64,000 nt of DNA from Flavobacterium bizetiae. GTDB lineage: Bacteria; Bacteroidota; Bacteroidia; Flavobacteriales; Flavobacteriaceae. A program made the position numbers and the translations under genes. Under the pieces are notes generated by a model, which saw nothing but the letters and a program-made list of their open reading frames with translations, was not told the origin of the DNA and ran no database searches. Below are positions 1 through 7,645 of this stretch, piece after piece. Numbering within the stretch: the first letter of the stretch is position 1; the number at the start of each line of letters is the position of its first letter. The stretch spans positions 1 to 64,000 of the forward strand of contig NZ_CADCSU010000040.1 of assembly GCF_902804475.1 (NCBI RefSeq), read 5' to 3'.

Positions 1-1077
1 GCAAAATGGAATCTTGTCGGAAATCCGTATCCTTCTGCTCTGGATGCAGTTAAATTTATTCAGGAAAACACAAAAGGACCTAACCCAACTATTTTGGGGA
101 CATTGTATTTCTGGACACATAACACTTCACCTGACAATACAGATCCTACTAAACCTAATATTTATTATTATACCAGTAATGATTATGCTGTTTTTAATTT
201 ATCGGGAAGCGTAACAACGCGTGAGGCATTATCAGACCCAACAGCAGATCCAAACGACAATAAACCAACAGGAAGTATTGCCTCAGGTCAGGGATTTTTC
301 TTAAGAACATTGACAAATACTCCCATTAAGTTTACCAATGAAATGAGAATAGCCGGAACGAATAATTCACAATTTTTCAAAACCAACAACACTACCGCGG
401 TAAGAGATCGTTTATGGCTAGACTTTAAAAATGCCAAAGGAGCCTTCAAACAAATTTTAATTGGTTATTTTGATGAGGCCACCAACAGCTTCGATAATAA
501 TTATGATGCTACTACTTTAAATGGTAATCCTTATGTAGATTTTTATAGCATAAACGAATCCAAAAAGTTAACGATTCAGGGACGTGCTTTACCTTTTGAG
601 AATAGTGATTTGATTCCGTTAGGATATAAATCAACCATCGATGGTGAGTTTACTATAGCCATAGACCGTGCAGAAGGAGCATTAAGCAAGCAAGCCATTT
701 ATCTTGAAGATAAGAAAACAGGTGCGATTCATAATTTAAATACCAGCGATTATAATTTTATTGCCGAAATAGGAACTTTTGCAGAACGTTTTGTATTACG
801 TTACACCAACAAAACACTAGGAACCGGAGATTTTGAAAACATCGAAGACGGCATTTTAGTTTCGGTAAAAAACAAAACTATAGACGTTTTATCATCATTA
901 GAAAACATTAAAGACGTTACCATTTTTGATATTACAGGAAAAACGCTTTACAGTAAAAATAAAGTTTCGAATACTGAATTACAAATTCAAAACCTGCCAT
1001 TTAGCAATCAGGTTTTATTGGTAAAAGTGACTTTAGATAATGATTTTATAACAACCAGAAAGATCATATTTCAATAA
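1..1077 (+). CDS. T9SS type A sorted surface protein, C-terminal fragment (5' truncated)
   Basis: The frame is open from base 1 with no start, so this is the last 358 residues of a longer protein. The beginning reads AKWNLVGNPYPSALDA; NLVGNPYPS is a phrase I associate with the C-terminal parts of large flavobacterial adhesin or repeat proteins. The final ~80 residues (from about DGILVSVKNKTIDV) form a beta-rich domain with FDITGKTLYS and a basic end (TTRKIIFQ). This is the usual layout of a type A CTD that directs export through the type IX system and is cleaved at the surface. The substrate or adhesive role cannot be told from this fragment. A clear terminator follows. Confidence 0.8.
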   Translation, partial: AKWNLVGNPYPSALDAVKFIQENTKGPNPTILGTLYFWTHNTSPDNTDPTKPNIYYYTSNDYAVFNLSGSVTTREALSDPTADPNDNKPTGSIASGQGFFLRTLTNTPIKFTNEMRIAGTNNSQFFKTNNTTAVRDRLWLDFKNAKGAFKQILIGYFDEATNSFDNNYDATTLNGNPYVDFYSINESKKLTIQGRALPFENSDLIPLGYKSTIDGEFTIAIDRAEGALSKQAIYLEDKKTGAIHNLNTSDYNFIAEIGTFAERFVLRYTNKTLGTGDFENIEDGILVSVKNKTIDVLSSLENIKDVTIFDITGKTLYSKNKVSNTELQIQNLPFSNQVLLVKVTLDNDFITTRKIIFQ

Positions 1078-1098
1078 TATATAAAACATAAATTCAAA

Positions 1099-1133
1099 AA
1101 AAATCCATCAGCTTCGGTTGATGGATTTTTTGT
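1099..1133 (+). terminator. Rho-independent terminator after the T9SS protein
   Basis: A 12-bp perfect stem (1099-1110 with 1119-1130), 8-nt loop and flanking A and T runs. It lies between convergent genes, so it probably works in both directions. Confidence 0.85.
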
Positions 1134-1158
1134 TTTATAGAATGTTATTCTAAAAATA

Positions 1159-2328
1159 CTAATTGGGTTTTTCGATTAAAACACTAACCGCATTTCCGCC
1201 AAAACCTACGGCATTTATTAAAATTCTATTGATCGATTTTGTCTGATTTTGTTTTGTCCCAAAGGGCACTTCAACGAAAGTGTCATGCTGAAACATTAAC
1301 AATGCCAATTCTAAACTTAAAATTCCAGATGCTCCAAAGGTATGTCCAACTTTCCATTTATTAGTCGTTAATAAAGGTAGTTCTGATCCAAAAACTTTTT
1401 CGATGGCACGTAGTTCTGTTAAGTCTCCTTTTATAGTTCCGGGCGCATGCATTACTATGGCATCAACACTTTCAAAAGGAATATCTTTTAAAGCCATTTT
1501 CATCGATTTCTGAAAACAAGTTGCTTCTGCAGAAATAGAAATATTGTGCTCTAAAATCTCAGTGGCATATCCAATACCTATTACATATGCAATGGCATTT
1601 TCCTTCTCCCCTGCCTCTAGACAACAAACCCCTGCACCTTCGCCTAAAATCATAGTATTTTGAGTTTTCTCAAAATCAAATGCTAAGTTTGGCCACAAGT
1701 CTTCATCCTGATTAATTCTTGAATAGATCTTTAAAGCCCGCATTTGAGCAATCGTAAAATCAGTTAAAGGTGCTTCACTTCCTCCCACCAAAAACTTATC
1801 TGCCATTCCGGACTTCAGCCACGCAACCCCATTTAATAAAGCATGAAGCGCTGTAGAACACGTTATAGAATGCGAGATTTCGGGACCATTATTTTGCAAA
1901 TCATGTGCAATCCACGAAGAGATGTTTCCTAAAGTAGTCGTTGGCGACGCTAAAGTTTGTGCTTTACCAGTATCTAGATATTCTTTGTAATGTTTTTCGA
2001 ATAAATCTGTTGCACCGCGAGAGGAACCAATATTGATTCCGAAAATAGCATCTGAATTCCATCCTGCTTGTTCAACTGCTTTTCGTGATGCTGCTATCGC
2101 AAACAAAACCGAATCGTCAAGAAATTTATATTTAATGTCTGACTCTCTTAATTCCGCTATTATTTGTTTCGATTCAGGATCAAGAGAAGCCACCGAAGTT
2201 TCTTGCTGATCTAAAAACTGCTTAGAAAAACAATGCTGATTGTCAAGATATTTTTCCCAAACTCCTTCAGAAGTATTTCCTAAAGGCGAAATAGAAGAGA
2301 AAGCCGTTATAGATATTTTATTATTCAA
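1159..2328 (-). CDS. FabF-like beta-ketoacyl synthase with a rearranged first His motif
   Basis: Thiolase-fold condensing enzyme of the KAS I/II type, 389 residues, slightly short for FabF (about 410). Visible landmarks are the nucleophile Cys157 in SITCSTALHALL, the second His (His329) in KWKVGHTFGASG, and a glycine-rich segment near 229-233. The motif normally NAHGT reads HAPGT (294-298): Pro sits where the catalytic His is expected and His lies two residues earlier. It is last in a minus-strand row after bioA, separated by 129 bp that hold a large inverted repeat. A role in making the pimeloyl precursor of biotin is suggested only by position; a polyketide or aryl-lipid role is possible. 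Confidence 0.75.
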   Translation of the reverse strand: MNNKISITAFSSISPLGNTSEGVWEKYLDNQHCFSKQFLDQQETSVASLDPESKQIIAELRESDIKYKFLDDSVLFAIAASRKAVEQAGWNSDAIFGINIGSSRGATDLFEKHYKEYLDTGKAQTLASPTTTLGNISSWIAHDLQNNGPEISHSITCSTALHALLNGVAWLKSGMADKFLVGGSEAPLTDFTIAQMRALKIYSRINQDEDLWPNLAFDFEKTQNTMILGEGAGVCCLEAGEKENAIAYVIGIGYATEILEHNISISAEATCFQKSMKMALKDIPFESVDAIVMHAPGTIKGDLTELRAIEKVFGSELPLLTTNKWKVGHTFGASGILSLELALLMFQHDTFVEVPFGTKQNQTKSINRILINAVGFGGNAVSVLIEKPN

Positions 2329-2378
2329 TGTTGTGGATTTTTAATCGCAAAGTTCGTAAAAAAACTAGAATATGAATT

Positions 2379-2449
2379 AAACCATATAAGCTATATAAGT
2401 TAACATAAACGTACGTTTATTAAATGAACTTATATAGCTTATATGGTTT
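2379..2449. repeat. 23-bp perfect inverted repeat with nested palindrome
   Basis: Arms 2379-2401 and 2427-2449 are exact reverse complements. The 25-nt spacer contains a second perfect palindrome (2405-2420, core AAACGTACGTTT). It lies in the bioA-ketosynthase spacer. No T-run follows on the transcribed strand, so it is not a standard terminator. Confidence 0.85.
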
Positions 2450-2457
2450 ACAAAAAC

Positions 2458-3729
2458 TTATACCATTTCTATCGCTTCCTCGATTGTTTGATATACTTTA
2501 CCAAGTTGTTCATCTGTCATAATATATGGAGGCAAGATGTACACAATATTTCCAACCGGACGCAAAACAACTCCTTTATCAATAAAGAAATTATAAAGCT
2601 TCGTTCGCATAGATCCGTAATAACTTTCTTCAGAATCTGATTTTATTTCAACCGCAAAAATAACGCCCAATGTTCTGGCAATAATTACTTTTGAATGCTT
2701 TTCGATTTTCTTCTGAAAGTTTAAATGACTAGCATTGATTCTTTCAATATTAGCCTGCATTTCATCGGTTTCTAGTAGATCAATACTTGCGAGAGCCGCA
2801 GCACAACCTGTTGGGTTTGCTGTAAAAGTATGTCCGTGAAATAGTGCTTTATTGATATCGTCATCATAAAAAGCATCAAAAACTTCTTGTGTAAAAGTGG
2901 TAATCGCCATTGGGATTGTCCCTCCGGTTAAAGCTTTAGAAAGACAAATCATATCTGGTTGTTCCGAAACATAATCCATCGCAAAGGTTTTTCCTGTTTT
3001 ACCAAAACCTGTCATGACTTCATCGGCAATGGTCAACACTTTATTTTCTGAGCAAATCTGAATGAGTTTTGCCAAAGCTTCCGGTTCATACATTACCATT
3101 CCAGCTGCACCTTGTACCAAAGGTTCAAAAATAAATCCGGCACAATTATGGTTTTCAATTACATTTTTTAAGGCATCAAAACTTTCCTCTTCTTTTCCTT
3201 TTACCGGAACCGGAATGCGAACGACATCTATAAACATTCCCTGAAAAGCTTGCGTATAAAATGAGATTCCGCTTGCGGCCATTGCTGCAAAAGTATCTCC
3301 GTGAAAGGCATTTTCGAAAGCAATTATAGTGGTTCGCCTTTCATTTTTATTAAAGAAATATTGCAACGCCACTTTTATCGCTACTTCAACCGCCGTTGAG
3401 CCATTATCAGAAAAAAAGATTTTCTGCTGATTTTTAGGTAATATCTCAATCAGTTTTTCAGCTACTTTTATAGCGGGTTCGTGCGTAAAACCTCCAAACA
3501 AAACATGTTCTAAAGTGGTTAATTGTTTGTAAATCGCATCGGCAATAAATTTATTACTGTGCCCAAACGGATTCACCCACCAAGATGCAATCGCATCAAT
3601 ATATTCCTTTCCATTTTCGTCCCATAGCAAAGCGCCTTCACCTCTTGAAATTGCAATTGGAGCCTGAGCCGTTTTGTGTTGCGTATAAGGATGCCAAAGG
3701 TATTGGCTGTCTTTTTCTGTTAATGTCAT
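2458..3729 (-). CDS. bioA: Adenosylmethionine-8-amino-7-oxononanoate aminotransferase (BioA)
   Basis: PLP-dependent class III aminotransferase that turns KAPA into DAPA in biotin synthesis, normally using S-adenosylmethionine as amino donor. At 423 residues it is full length. LWHPYTQ (11-17) and the WWVNPFGH segment (50-57) are BioA signatures; SDNGSTAVEVA (107-117) binds the PLP phosphate; DEVMTGFGKTG (236-246) carries the PLP-contacting Asp; Lys265 in LSKALTGG is the Schiff-base lysine. The bioD stop lies 22 bp upstream, so the two are very likely co-transcribed. Confidence 0.95.
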   Translation of the reverse strand: MTLTEKDSQYLWHPYTQHKTAQAPIAISRGEGALLWDENGKEYIDAIASWWVNPFGHSNKFIADAIYKQLTTLEHVLFGGFTHEPAIKVAEKLIEILPKNQQKIFFSDNGSTAVEVAIKVALQYFFNKNERRTTIIAFENAFHGDTFAAMAASGISFYTQAFQGMFIDVVRIPVPVKGKEEESFDALKNVIENHNCAGFIFEPLVQGAAGMVMYEPEALAKLIQICSENKVLTIADEVMTGFGKTGKTFAMDYVSEQPDMICLSKALTGGTIPMAITTFTQEVFDAFYDDDINKALFHGHTFTANPTGCAAALASIDLLETDEMQANIERINASHLNFQKKIEKHSKVIIARTLGVIFAVEIKSDSEESYYGSMRTKLYNFFIDKGVVLRPVGNIVYILPPYIMTDEQLGKVYQTIEEAIEMV

Positions 3730-3733
3730 CTGA

Positions 3734-3750
3734 ATTTTAGATTTTAGATT
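3734..3750. repeat. 17-bp repeat attttagattttagatt, spacer copy
   Basis: It fills most of the 22-bp bioD-bioA spacer. An identical 17-mer occurs at 4200-4216 inside bioD. Confidence 0.8.
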
Positions 3751-3751
3751 C

Positions 3752-4369
3752 CTATAAAGCCAACAAATTCTCTTTAAATAGTTCCGCGTATTCTCTAATT
3801 ACATTTTGGTCGAAATATGGTTCTTCATCAATTCTGCCAATGTATTTTATTCCGGTTTTATTTAGAATTATACTTTCGGTCGATTTATTTTCGCTTCCGC
3901 TAAAGATAATTCCCGCAACTTTAAAACCTCCGTTTTGTATTGCTTCAATGGTCAATAAAGTATGATTGATACTTCCTAAATAATGTCTTGAAACAACAAT
4001 TATTTTATAATCAGGCTGAATTAAATCGATAATAGTTTCACTTTCATTTAACGGAACAAAAATCCCTCCGGCACCTTCAATCACCAAATGATTATCGGTT
4101 TTTGGTTCTTCAATTTTATTTAAATCAATTTTGATTCCGTCAATTTCTGCTGCTAAATGCGGACTTGCCGGCGTATTTAGTTTATATGCATTTTCGAAGA
4201 TTTTAGATTTTAGATTGGAGATTTTAGATTTGATTTTATGACTATCTGAATTATCTAAATCTCCGGCCTGAATAGGTTTCCAATAATCCGCTTCTAAAGA
4301 TTCAACAATAATAGAAGAAGCAATCGTTTTTCCAACATCGGTTGAAATTCCTGTTACAAATATTTTCAT
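3752..4369 (-). CDS. bioD: Dethiobiotin synthetase (BioD)
   Basis: ATP-dependent carboxylase that closes the ureido ring of dethiobiotin. I chose the ATG at 4369 because the protein then begins MKIFVTGISTDVGKT, with the BioD P-loop GxxTDVGKT at the very N-terminus; the 23 residues upstream in the open frame are not BioD-like. KPIQAGD, TPASPHLAAE and EGAGGIFVPL are typical family motifs. The 205-residue length is normal. The segment KIKSKISNLKSKIF is encoded by a repetitive stretch (4200-4236) whose 17-mer also occurs in the spacer just downstream. The order bioD-bioA suggests an operon. Confidence 0.93.
   Translation of the reverse strand: MKIFVTGISTDVGKTIASSIIVESLEADYWKPIQAGDLDNSDSHKIKSKISNLKSKIFENAYKLNTPASPHLAAEIDGIKIDLNKIEEPKTDNHLVIEGAGGIFVPLNESETIIDLIQPDYKIIVVSRHYLGSINHTLLTIEAIQNGGFKVAGIIFSGSENKSTESIILNKTGIKYIGRIDEEPYFDQNVIREYAELFKENLLAL
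4200..4236. repeat. Spacer-type repeat inside the bioD coding region
   Basis: Contains the exact 17-mer of 3734-3750, followed by a partial third and fourth unit (gattttagatttgatttt). It stays in frame and encodes a Lys/Ser/Ile-rich stretch. Confidence 0.75.
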
Positions 4370-4516
4370 AATAAATAGACCACAGATAACACTGATTGAA
4401 CACGTTAAAGCGGATTTTTTTAAATTAATTGCCAACAATCAAAAAGTAAACAATGGGTGTAAATCTGTTACATCGTTTTATCCATGAGCAATGATACAAA
4501 AATACCATTAAAAACA

Positions 4517-4539
4517 AAACCCATCATTACGATGGGTTT
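4517..4539 (-). terminator. Terminator after the sigma-factor/membrane-protein genes
   Basis: A 9-bp stem (4517-4525 with 4531-4539), 5-nt loop and an A-rich plus-strand run on the left, giving a U-run on the minus strand just past the stop at 4548. Confidence 0.8.
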
Positions 4540-4547
4540 GATTGTTT

Positions 4548-5162
4548 TTATTCTTCTCTTAATTCGTCAATAACTTTTTTGATTTCTTTCGCATATTTTC
4601 CATAATAAAAACTCACCCACCACTCTGTCAAAACACCAATAAGCAACATAGTTATCATGAAAATTACCACTTTTAATACTAATTTTTCATTTTCAAAATT
4701 TCCATTTAAAATTTCGGTTGAGCCAGGAGTTCCAAAAATCAAATAACCAGCCAGATAAATCATGAAAAAAGGAGCTAGTGCAAACGTAAAAGTTTTATAA
4801 AGCTGCATATTAAGCCTAATATCATAATAGGTTTCATATAAACTGTCTTTCGTTGTTAATGCTGCTTTATCCAATCTCTTATAAAATAGAAAAAGCTTAG
4901 ACAAATAGTAAATACTTATTGCCGCCACTATTCCGTATATAAAATAGTAAGGGCCTACGAATTTTGACGGAAATTCATGATATAGTGGCAAAAAACCTAT
5001 AATAATCAAAGCCGCAATTTGTCCAAAAAGTTCTTTACGTAAATTTCTTCTAATTTTATCCAAGGGCATATTTGCCGATTGTATTTTTTCTAAATTATTC
5101 GGAACAACAACATTATCTGTCTTTTCGTTATTCCATGCGTTTTGTATATCGTTAAAATCCAT
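4548..5162 (-). CDS. Four-helix membrane protein paired with an ECF sigma factor
   Basis: A 204-residue protein with a soluble N-terminus of about 45 residues (DFNDIQNAWNNEK) and about four hydrophobic helices (near 47-62, 70-90, 122-142, 162-188), ending in a charged tail. Its start overlaps the end of the sigma gene by 11 bp, so it is translated with it. Proteins of this shape after flavobacterial ECF genes are candidate membrane anti-sigma factors. I see no zinc-binding anti-sigma motif, so that role is an inference from position. Confidence 0.65.
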   Translation of the reverse strand: MDFNDIQNAWNNEKTDNVVVPNNLEKIQSANMPLDKIRRNLRKELFGQIAALIIIGFLPLYHEFPSKFVGPYYFIYGIVAAISIYYLSKLFLFYKRLDKAALTTKDSLYETYYDIRLNMQLYKTFTFALAPFFMIYLAGYLIFGTPGSTEILNGNFENEKLVLKVVIFMITMLLIGVLTEWWVSFYYGKYAKEIKKVIDELREE

Positions 5163-5655
5163 ATCCTTGATTTTTTATTATTTCTTTTAATTTTTCTTTT
5201 GCTCTGTTTAATTTCACTCTGGCATTCCCTTCAGATATTCCCAGATTTTCGCCTATTTCTTTATGAGAGAATCCTTCGAGCTGATAGAAAATAATGGCTT
5301 TGTCGATTTTCTCCAGTTTCTGAACAGCTTTATAAAAATGATCGATCTGACTTTCTTTTATATGTGAATCTCCTTCATCGTCTTTGATGTTTTCTGAGGC
5401 GATTTCGTATCTATCCACCTTTCGTTTTTCTTTCTTTAAGAAAACAATAGCCGTATTTACTGCGACGCGATACATCCAGGTCGAAAACTGACTTTCGTTT
5501 CTAAAAGAATCATACGATTTCCAGAGCTGACAAACAATCTCCTGAAACAAATCTTGCTGATCGTCGTGATTGTCCATGTACATTTTAGAAACCTTGTAAA
5601 GTATTCCTTTATGACTTTCAATCCTTTTTAAAAATTCTTGTTCTTTCTCTTTCAA
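5152..5655 (-). CDS. ECF-type RNA polymerase sigma-70 factor
   Basis: A 167-residue sigma factor with region 2 (about 35-80: DLFQEIVCQLWKSY, then FSTWMYRVAVNTA) and region 4 (about 110-160: EGFSHKEIGENLGIS, ARVKLNRAKEKLK), without regions 1 and 3, as in the extracytoplasmic-function group. It overlaps the membrane-protein gene downstream and begins 7 bp after the TraB/GumN gene, so the three are probably one transcript. It should direct polymerase to a small stress or envelope regulon; the targets cannot be read here. Confidence 0.92.
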   Translation of the reverse strand: MKEKEQEFLKRIESHKGILYKVSKMYMDNHDDQQDLFQEIVCQLWKSYDSFRNESQFSTWMYRVAVNTAIVFLKKEKRKVDRYEIASENIKDDEGDSHIKESQIDHFYKAVQKLEKIDKAIIFYQLEGFSHKEIGENLGISEGNARVKLNRAKEKLKEIIKNQGYGF

Positions 5656-5662
5656 AACGATT

Positions 5663-6523
5663 TTATTTCGTTACTGGTTTTACTTTATATCCCGCTTTTC
5701 TCAATAAATTAATTACTCCTTCTTCACCTGCTAAATGTCCTACGCCAACTGCCACAAACAAACTTTCCTTTTTCATCATCTCTGGCATTGCCTCAGCCCA
5801 ATCTTTATTTCTATCATCAAGTATCCATTTTTTAGCATTTTTGCTCATCACCTTTTCGTTTGCAAGATCATTAAAAACATCCATTAGATTTTCAGCCTTA
5901 TAATCTTCTACCATTTTCTTAGTTTCGGCTTTACTAAAATCTTCAACAGTTTCAATTAATTCTGAATCTGTGTAGGCATTTGCCAACATATTGACTTGCT
6001 TTTTTACCGTTTCGAAACCTCCAATACTCTTATTTTCTTTTTTAGACAAATCTATAAAATCTGATTCATATGATTTTATAGTTTCGCAATCAAATGTTTT
6101 CATAGAGATAAAACCCATAACAGCAGCTAACGTAAAACCGTCTAATTGCTTAATTTTTAAACCGGTATTTTTTTGTAAAACTGCATCTAGTTTCGATAAT
6201 TGTTCCGATGTTAATTGCTTACTCAACGGTTCTGATGCAATACCGGATTTCTGCATTTCTGCCATTTCAATTGGATCAGACAAATTGATTTCCAGAATTA
6301 ATTTATCAGATTTCTGAAATGCTTTTTTCGTTTTTTCTGCCATAAAATAATCGGTTGGGCAAATACCATGAATTGTTCCGTAAACATAAGTTGGTTTTGA
6401 TAATCCGTTTCCTGACACTTCCCATAAAAGAGAATTTTCATGTTTTGGAGATTTTGTTTGTGCCTGAATTGTACCACTAAACATTAAAGCTATTGCTGCT
6501 ACTGATGTAAATATTTTTTTCAT
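5663..6523 (-). CDS. TraB/GumN family exported protein
   Basis: A 286-residue protein with a signal peptide (MKKIFTSVAAIALMFSGTIQAQ). Family landmarks are YVYGTIHGICPTD near residues 46-58 and, at the C-terminus, VAVGVGHLAGEEGVINLL followed by AGYKVKPV. TraB/GumN proteins resemble Tiki-type metalloproteases; the GTIHG and GVGHL histidines are the expected metal ligands. It likely sits in the periplasm. It stands directly before an ECF sigma gene, so it may take part in sensing or be a cargo gene. Confidence 0.85.
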   Translation of the reverse strand: MKKIFTSVAAIALMFSGTIQAQTKSPKHENSLLWEVSGNGLSKPTYVYGTIHGICPTDYFMAEKTKKAFQKSDKLILEINLSDPIEMAEMQKSGIASEPLSKQLTSEQLSKLDAVLQKNTGLKIKQLDGFTLAAVMGFISMKTFDCETIKSYESDFIDLSKKENKSIGGFETVKKQVNMLANAYTDSELIETVEDFSKAETKKMVEDYKAENLMDVFNDLANEKVMSKNAKKWILDDRNKDWAEAMPEMMKKESLFVAVGVGHLAGEEGVINLLRKAGYKVKPVTK

Positions 6524-6524
6524 T

Positions 6525-6600
6525 TTGTTGATTGATTAATTGATTGATGATTATTTGATTGACTCTTTTGATTTTGTTTGATTGATGATTGATTAATTAT
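6525..6600. repeat. Degenerate TTGATTGA short-period repeat
   Basis: The spacer before the TraB/GumN gene is built almost wholly of TTGATTGATTAA and TTGATTGATGATT words with a period near 4 and 8. No promoter box is clear in it. Confidence 0.7.
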
Positions 6601-6794
6601 GATTTACTATATTTTTTTCTTTGCCATGAAGCCAATGAAGCAAAAAAGAGACAGATCATAATAAGCAGAAAGTCTTTGTTTGGATGATTAAGCATAAATT
6701 GATTCACTAATGCATAACCAAGTCCCGCTGAAGCCAAAAAGACAAATACATAATTGAATATTTTTTCGATAACTGAAGTTGAAGTTGCTTTCAT
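6597..6794 (-). CDS. Small two-helix membrane protein
   Basis: A 65-residue protein with two hydrophobic segments (about 12-30 and 41-55) and a basic C-terminus (WQRKKYSKS). No family recognised. It has the same orientation as its 60-residue neighbour, with 56 bp between them, and as the TraB/GumN gene, so it may be translated from one message. Support is a clean start, strand agreement and membrane-like composition. Confidence 0.5.
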   Translation of the reverse strand: MKATSTSVIEKIFNYVFVFLASAGLGYALVNQFMLNHPNKDFLLIMICLFFASLASWQRKKYSKS

Positions 6795-6850
6795 AATAAT
6801 TTGATTTTTAAGATTGTTGTTATTGATTGATTTGATGATTAAAACTCCTT

Positions 6851-7033
6851 TTAATATTTATTCCTTTTATTTTTATCCCACCAAATTACCATTGCCACAA
6901 TAATTGCGACGATTAAAATGATACTTAATATTTTAATTAAAAAGTAACTTACTAAACCTAAAAAGAATCCTATTGAAGCTAAACGGATATTATTAAGAAT
7001 ATTTCCTGTTGAAGAATTTGATTTTGATTTCAT
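6851..7033 (-). CDS. Small membrane protein
   Basis: A 60-residue protein with a Ser/Asn-rich start, a long hydrophobic stretch (about 17-50, one or two helices) and a WWDKNKRNKY tail. Not recognised. It could be the first gene of the row leading to TraB/GumN and the sigma factor. Small size leaves some doubt that it is a gene. Confidence 0.45.
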   Translation of the reverse strand: MKSKSNSSTGNILNNIRLASIGFFLGLVSYFLIKILSIILIVAIIVAMVIWWDKNKRNKY

Positions 7034-7203
7034 AATTATTTTGGTTTATTTGATTACGACTCGTAAGTAATCAAACAATCAAAACGTTACAAAAAAAATT
7101 AAAGTTTTTCAGGAAATGAGCAAACACAGGTATTAAGAGCCGTGTTTTTTTTTAAAATAGACTTATAAAATTGCCCACAGATTAAAACGGATCAAACTGA
7201 TTC

Positions 7204-7605
7204 TCACAGATTTTTTATATTAGATTTTCTATTATTTGTGTAAACTAATCTTTTAAAATCCGGAGTTTCTCCAAAATTCAGAATTAATCCTACTTCGATT
7301 TGAGTTGCTTTTAAATAATTCATTAACTGAGCAACATGCGAATTTATAAGATGTTCGCATGCTTTTAGTTCAACAATTATGGTATCTTCAACTAGCAGAT
7401 CAGCATAAAACTCTCCAACTAATTGATTTTTAAAATATACTTTTATTTGTTTCTGAGCTTCAACTTTATATCCTTGTGCTATTAATTCAAAATACATTGA
7501 ATTTTGATATACTTTCTCAAGAAACCCATAACCCAGCTGATTGTAAACATCATAAAATACCTGAAGAATTGGTTTAGATATTTCTTTGTGTAACAAATCA
7601 GCCAT
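7204..7605 (-). CDS. GxxExxY family protein
   Basis: A 133-residue protein with the defining GFLEKVY motif (28-34), then YADLLVEDTIIVELKA, a pattern compatible with a reduced PD-(D/E)XK nuclease fold, and a C-terminal GLILNFG. This family is frequent as solitary genes in Bacteroidota; its function is unsettled. Both flanks (about 7175-7210 and 7606-7640) carry degenerate cacagatt and ctgtgtaaa words, so it sits in repeat-bordered DNA between bioF and bioD. Confidence 0.85.
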   Translation of the reverse strand: MADLLHKEISKPILQVFYDVYNQLGYGFLEKVYQNSMYFELIAQGYKVEAQKQIKVYFKNQLVGEFYADLLVEDTIIVELKACEHLINSHVAQLMNYLKATQIEVGLILNFGETPDFKRLVYTNNRKSNIKNL

Positions 7606-7645
7606 AATAATCTGTGTAAACCCGTAAAATCGGTTTATCTGTGGA

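Noticed and set aside
5991..6317. 108-residue plus-strand frame
   Set aside because: Lies wholly within TraB/GumN on the other strand and has no protein-like motif.
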